Source: Thermococci archaeon (GTDB taxonomy: Archaea > Methanobacteriota_B > Thermococci > Thermococcales > Thermococcaceae). Taken from it: a stretch of 8,346 bases of DNA. Below the pieces are notes generated by a model. The model was not told the DNA's origin. It did not search any database and worked only from the letters and a program-made list of their open reading frames with translations. Shown here one piece after another: positions 7,286 to 8,346 of the stretch. Position 1 is the stretch's first letter. Every line of letters begins with the position of its first letter. The stretch is taken from contig QMUI01000029.1 in the NCBI GenBank assembly GCA_003660485.1, positions 1 to 8,346 on the forward strand, in the 5' to 3' direction. The translations under genes and the position numbers were made by a program.

Positions 7286-8346
7286 ACCATCTCTCAATAA
7301 GATAGCTCTTCTCCTTTAAGAATGTCCTAGCTCTTTCTCTGATAAGTCTTTCGGCCTCTATTGTAGTCATATCCACAGTCTTTATTACGAAATCAGCTGT
7401 CTTAGCAAAGTAGAGAGGTATCAAAGGTTCTGCATTTTTTATAACTCCATTCTTGTAGGCCACTGCACCATCAAAGAGAGCCCTTGCCCATAACTCATCT
7501 GGGAATTCGAAGCTTTCAAGAGCCTTCACTACGCCATTAAACGTTTCTCCACTAAGAATCTTCCTCAAAATATCCTTTTCTTTCTCAAACAGTTCTTTTG
7601 ATTTCCGTTTTAATAATTCAAGGGTTACTTTAACTTCTTCAGGCTCCCCTCTAACTTCCTCTCCCCAAGTCTCAACAGCCCTTATCTCCTTAACATCTCT
7701 CCAAACTTCCTCATATCTCTTCATTAACATGAACAGGGTACCAACGACTTGGTTAAACATTGGACCCAGGGAAGCAGCAGGATCCTTTGGATTGTGTATC
7801 TTCATCCCCAGGCTTACCTGAACTACTTTCTTCTTGTTGGCGATGGCCGTCGTCGTGAGGAATATGTCAACTCCAAACCTAGCAACGTCAGTCTTCCACA
7901 CTTCCTCGTCCTTGAGGTACAGGTCTATCATCTTGGCGCTTATGCCAAAATCTCCACCAATGGGTTGCCTTATGTCGTACCCATACAGGGAGGCTGTCAT
8001 TGGATAGGCGATGTTGTTGGTTATGGTTCCATCCCACTTGTGTCTCAGGTAGAGGGGAGCAACGAAATCGTAGCCCTTTTCAATTGGCTCAGCAAACTTA
8101 TATATCCACTCTGGGGTTATACTTCTCAAATCACTATCAACGAAGACTACTGCATCAGCATCCTTTTCTCTCGCAAATTCCATGATCTCCTTCATAGCAC
8201 TGCCCTTTCCAGGAATTGGCCACTTGTAGACAAAGCTGTGAACCTCAACACCTTGAGGAACCTTTGTTGAAAGGACAACATCTCTCGTTCCATCCGTGCT
8301 ACCACCATCTGCATTAACTATAATTCCTCCACCAAAGTACTTCTTA
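7278..8346 (-). CDS. GT-A glycosyltransferase, possibly glucosyl-3-phosphoglycerate synthase-like (5' end outside window)
   Basis: Partial gene: the frame stays open from the first Met at 8195 to the window edge, adding 50 codons (KKYFGGGIIVNADGGSTDGT...), so 355 residues are present and the true start lies outside. It has the nucleotide-sugar fold of family 2-like transferases: NADGGSTDGTRDVV near the edge, VFVDSDLRS with the metal-binding DxD at residues 70-72 of the visible part, then PIGGDFGIS and RFGVDIFLTTTAI, followed by VNLG-like VSLGMKIHNPKDP. This order (DxDL, GG-D-GIS, FGVDI, LG.K.H.P) resembles GpgS and related GT81 enzymes, which make the compatible-solute precursor glucosyl-3-phosphoglycerate. 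The substrate is a guess; another NDP-sugar transferase is possible. The C-terminal 150 residues are helical. No signal peptide or transmembrane segment is visible. The gene converges on and overlaps the TPR-like gene. Confidence 0.8.
   Translation of the reverse strand, partial: KKYFGGGIIVNADGGSTDGTRDVVLSTKVPQGVEVHSFVYKWPIPGKGSAMKEIMEFAREKDADAVVFVDSDLRSITPEWIYKFAEPIEKGYDFVAPLYLRHKWDGTITNNIAYPMTASLYGYDIRQPIGGDFGISAKMIDLYLKDEEVWKTDVARFGVDIFLTTTAIANKKKVVQVSLGMKIHNPKDPAASLGPMFNQVVGTLFMLMKRYEEVWRDVKEIRAVETWGEEVRGEPEEVKVTLELLKRKSKELFEKEKDILRKILSGETFNGVVKALESFEFPDELWARALFDGAVAYKNGVIKNAEPLIPLYFAKTADFVIKTVDMTTIEAERLIRERARTFLKEKSYLIERWFT

Noticed and set aside
7749..8270. Plus-strand ORF of 173 codons opposite the glycosyltransferase
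   Set aside because: Antisense shadow; the minus frame carries DxD and GGDFGIS motifs and is open through the window edge.

Overview
The window looks like chromosomal DNA of a hyperthermophilic archaeon of the order Thermococcales, most likely a Pyrococcus species. The clearest marker is the ferredoxin, which is almost residue-for-residue the well-known Pyrococcus furiosus protein, including its Asp cluster ligand. The rest fits: an Nfn-type flavoprotein pair beside that ferredoxin, an archaeal MiaB-like methylthiotransferase, a COG1325 exosome-linked protein, the archaeal RNase P subunit Rpp30, strong GGAGGTG/GGTGAT ribosome-binding sites, and BRE/TATA promoters. The ferredoxin and Rpp30 differ at several positions from the P. 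furiosus and P. horikoshii versions I remember, so I do not name a species.

Layout. Bases 3-779 (+) are the 3' part of a nicotinate phosphoribosyltransferase gene (NAD salvage). It converges on a (-) strand redox block: the 4Fe ferredoxin (796-999), with its own strong promoter and a hairpin plus T-rich terminator, and a two-gene operon (3450 down to 1151) for the small and large subunits of an NfnAB-type ferredoxin/NADPH oxidoreductase. The ferredoxin is probably an electron partner of that flavoprotein. The small subunit has a changed nucleotide-binding loop, which suggests the second type of Nfn complex (called Xfn in P. furiosus) and not the standard NAD-using enzyme.

A divergent intergenic region (3451-3652) holds a TATA-like element, a repeated TGAACRTTTT motif, and a possible 28-residue ORF. 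A (+) strand RNA-metabolism block follows: methylthiotransferase (3653-4933), COG1325 RNA-binding protein (4974-5438), Rpp30 (5435-6058, start overlapping the previous stop), and an all-helical TPR/SNAP-like protein of unknown function (6104-7285, TTG start). The last gene overlaps tail-to-tail, by 8 bases, a (-) strand glycosyltransferase gene (7278-8346) whose 5' end lies outside the window.

I found no tRNA or rRNA gene, CRISPR array, insertion sequence or other mobile element. Several annotated starts are not the longest ATG ORF: the small Nfn subunit and Rpp30 probably start at GTG, and the large Nfn subunit and the TPR-like protein at TTG, in each case because of ribosome-binding-site position.
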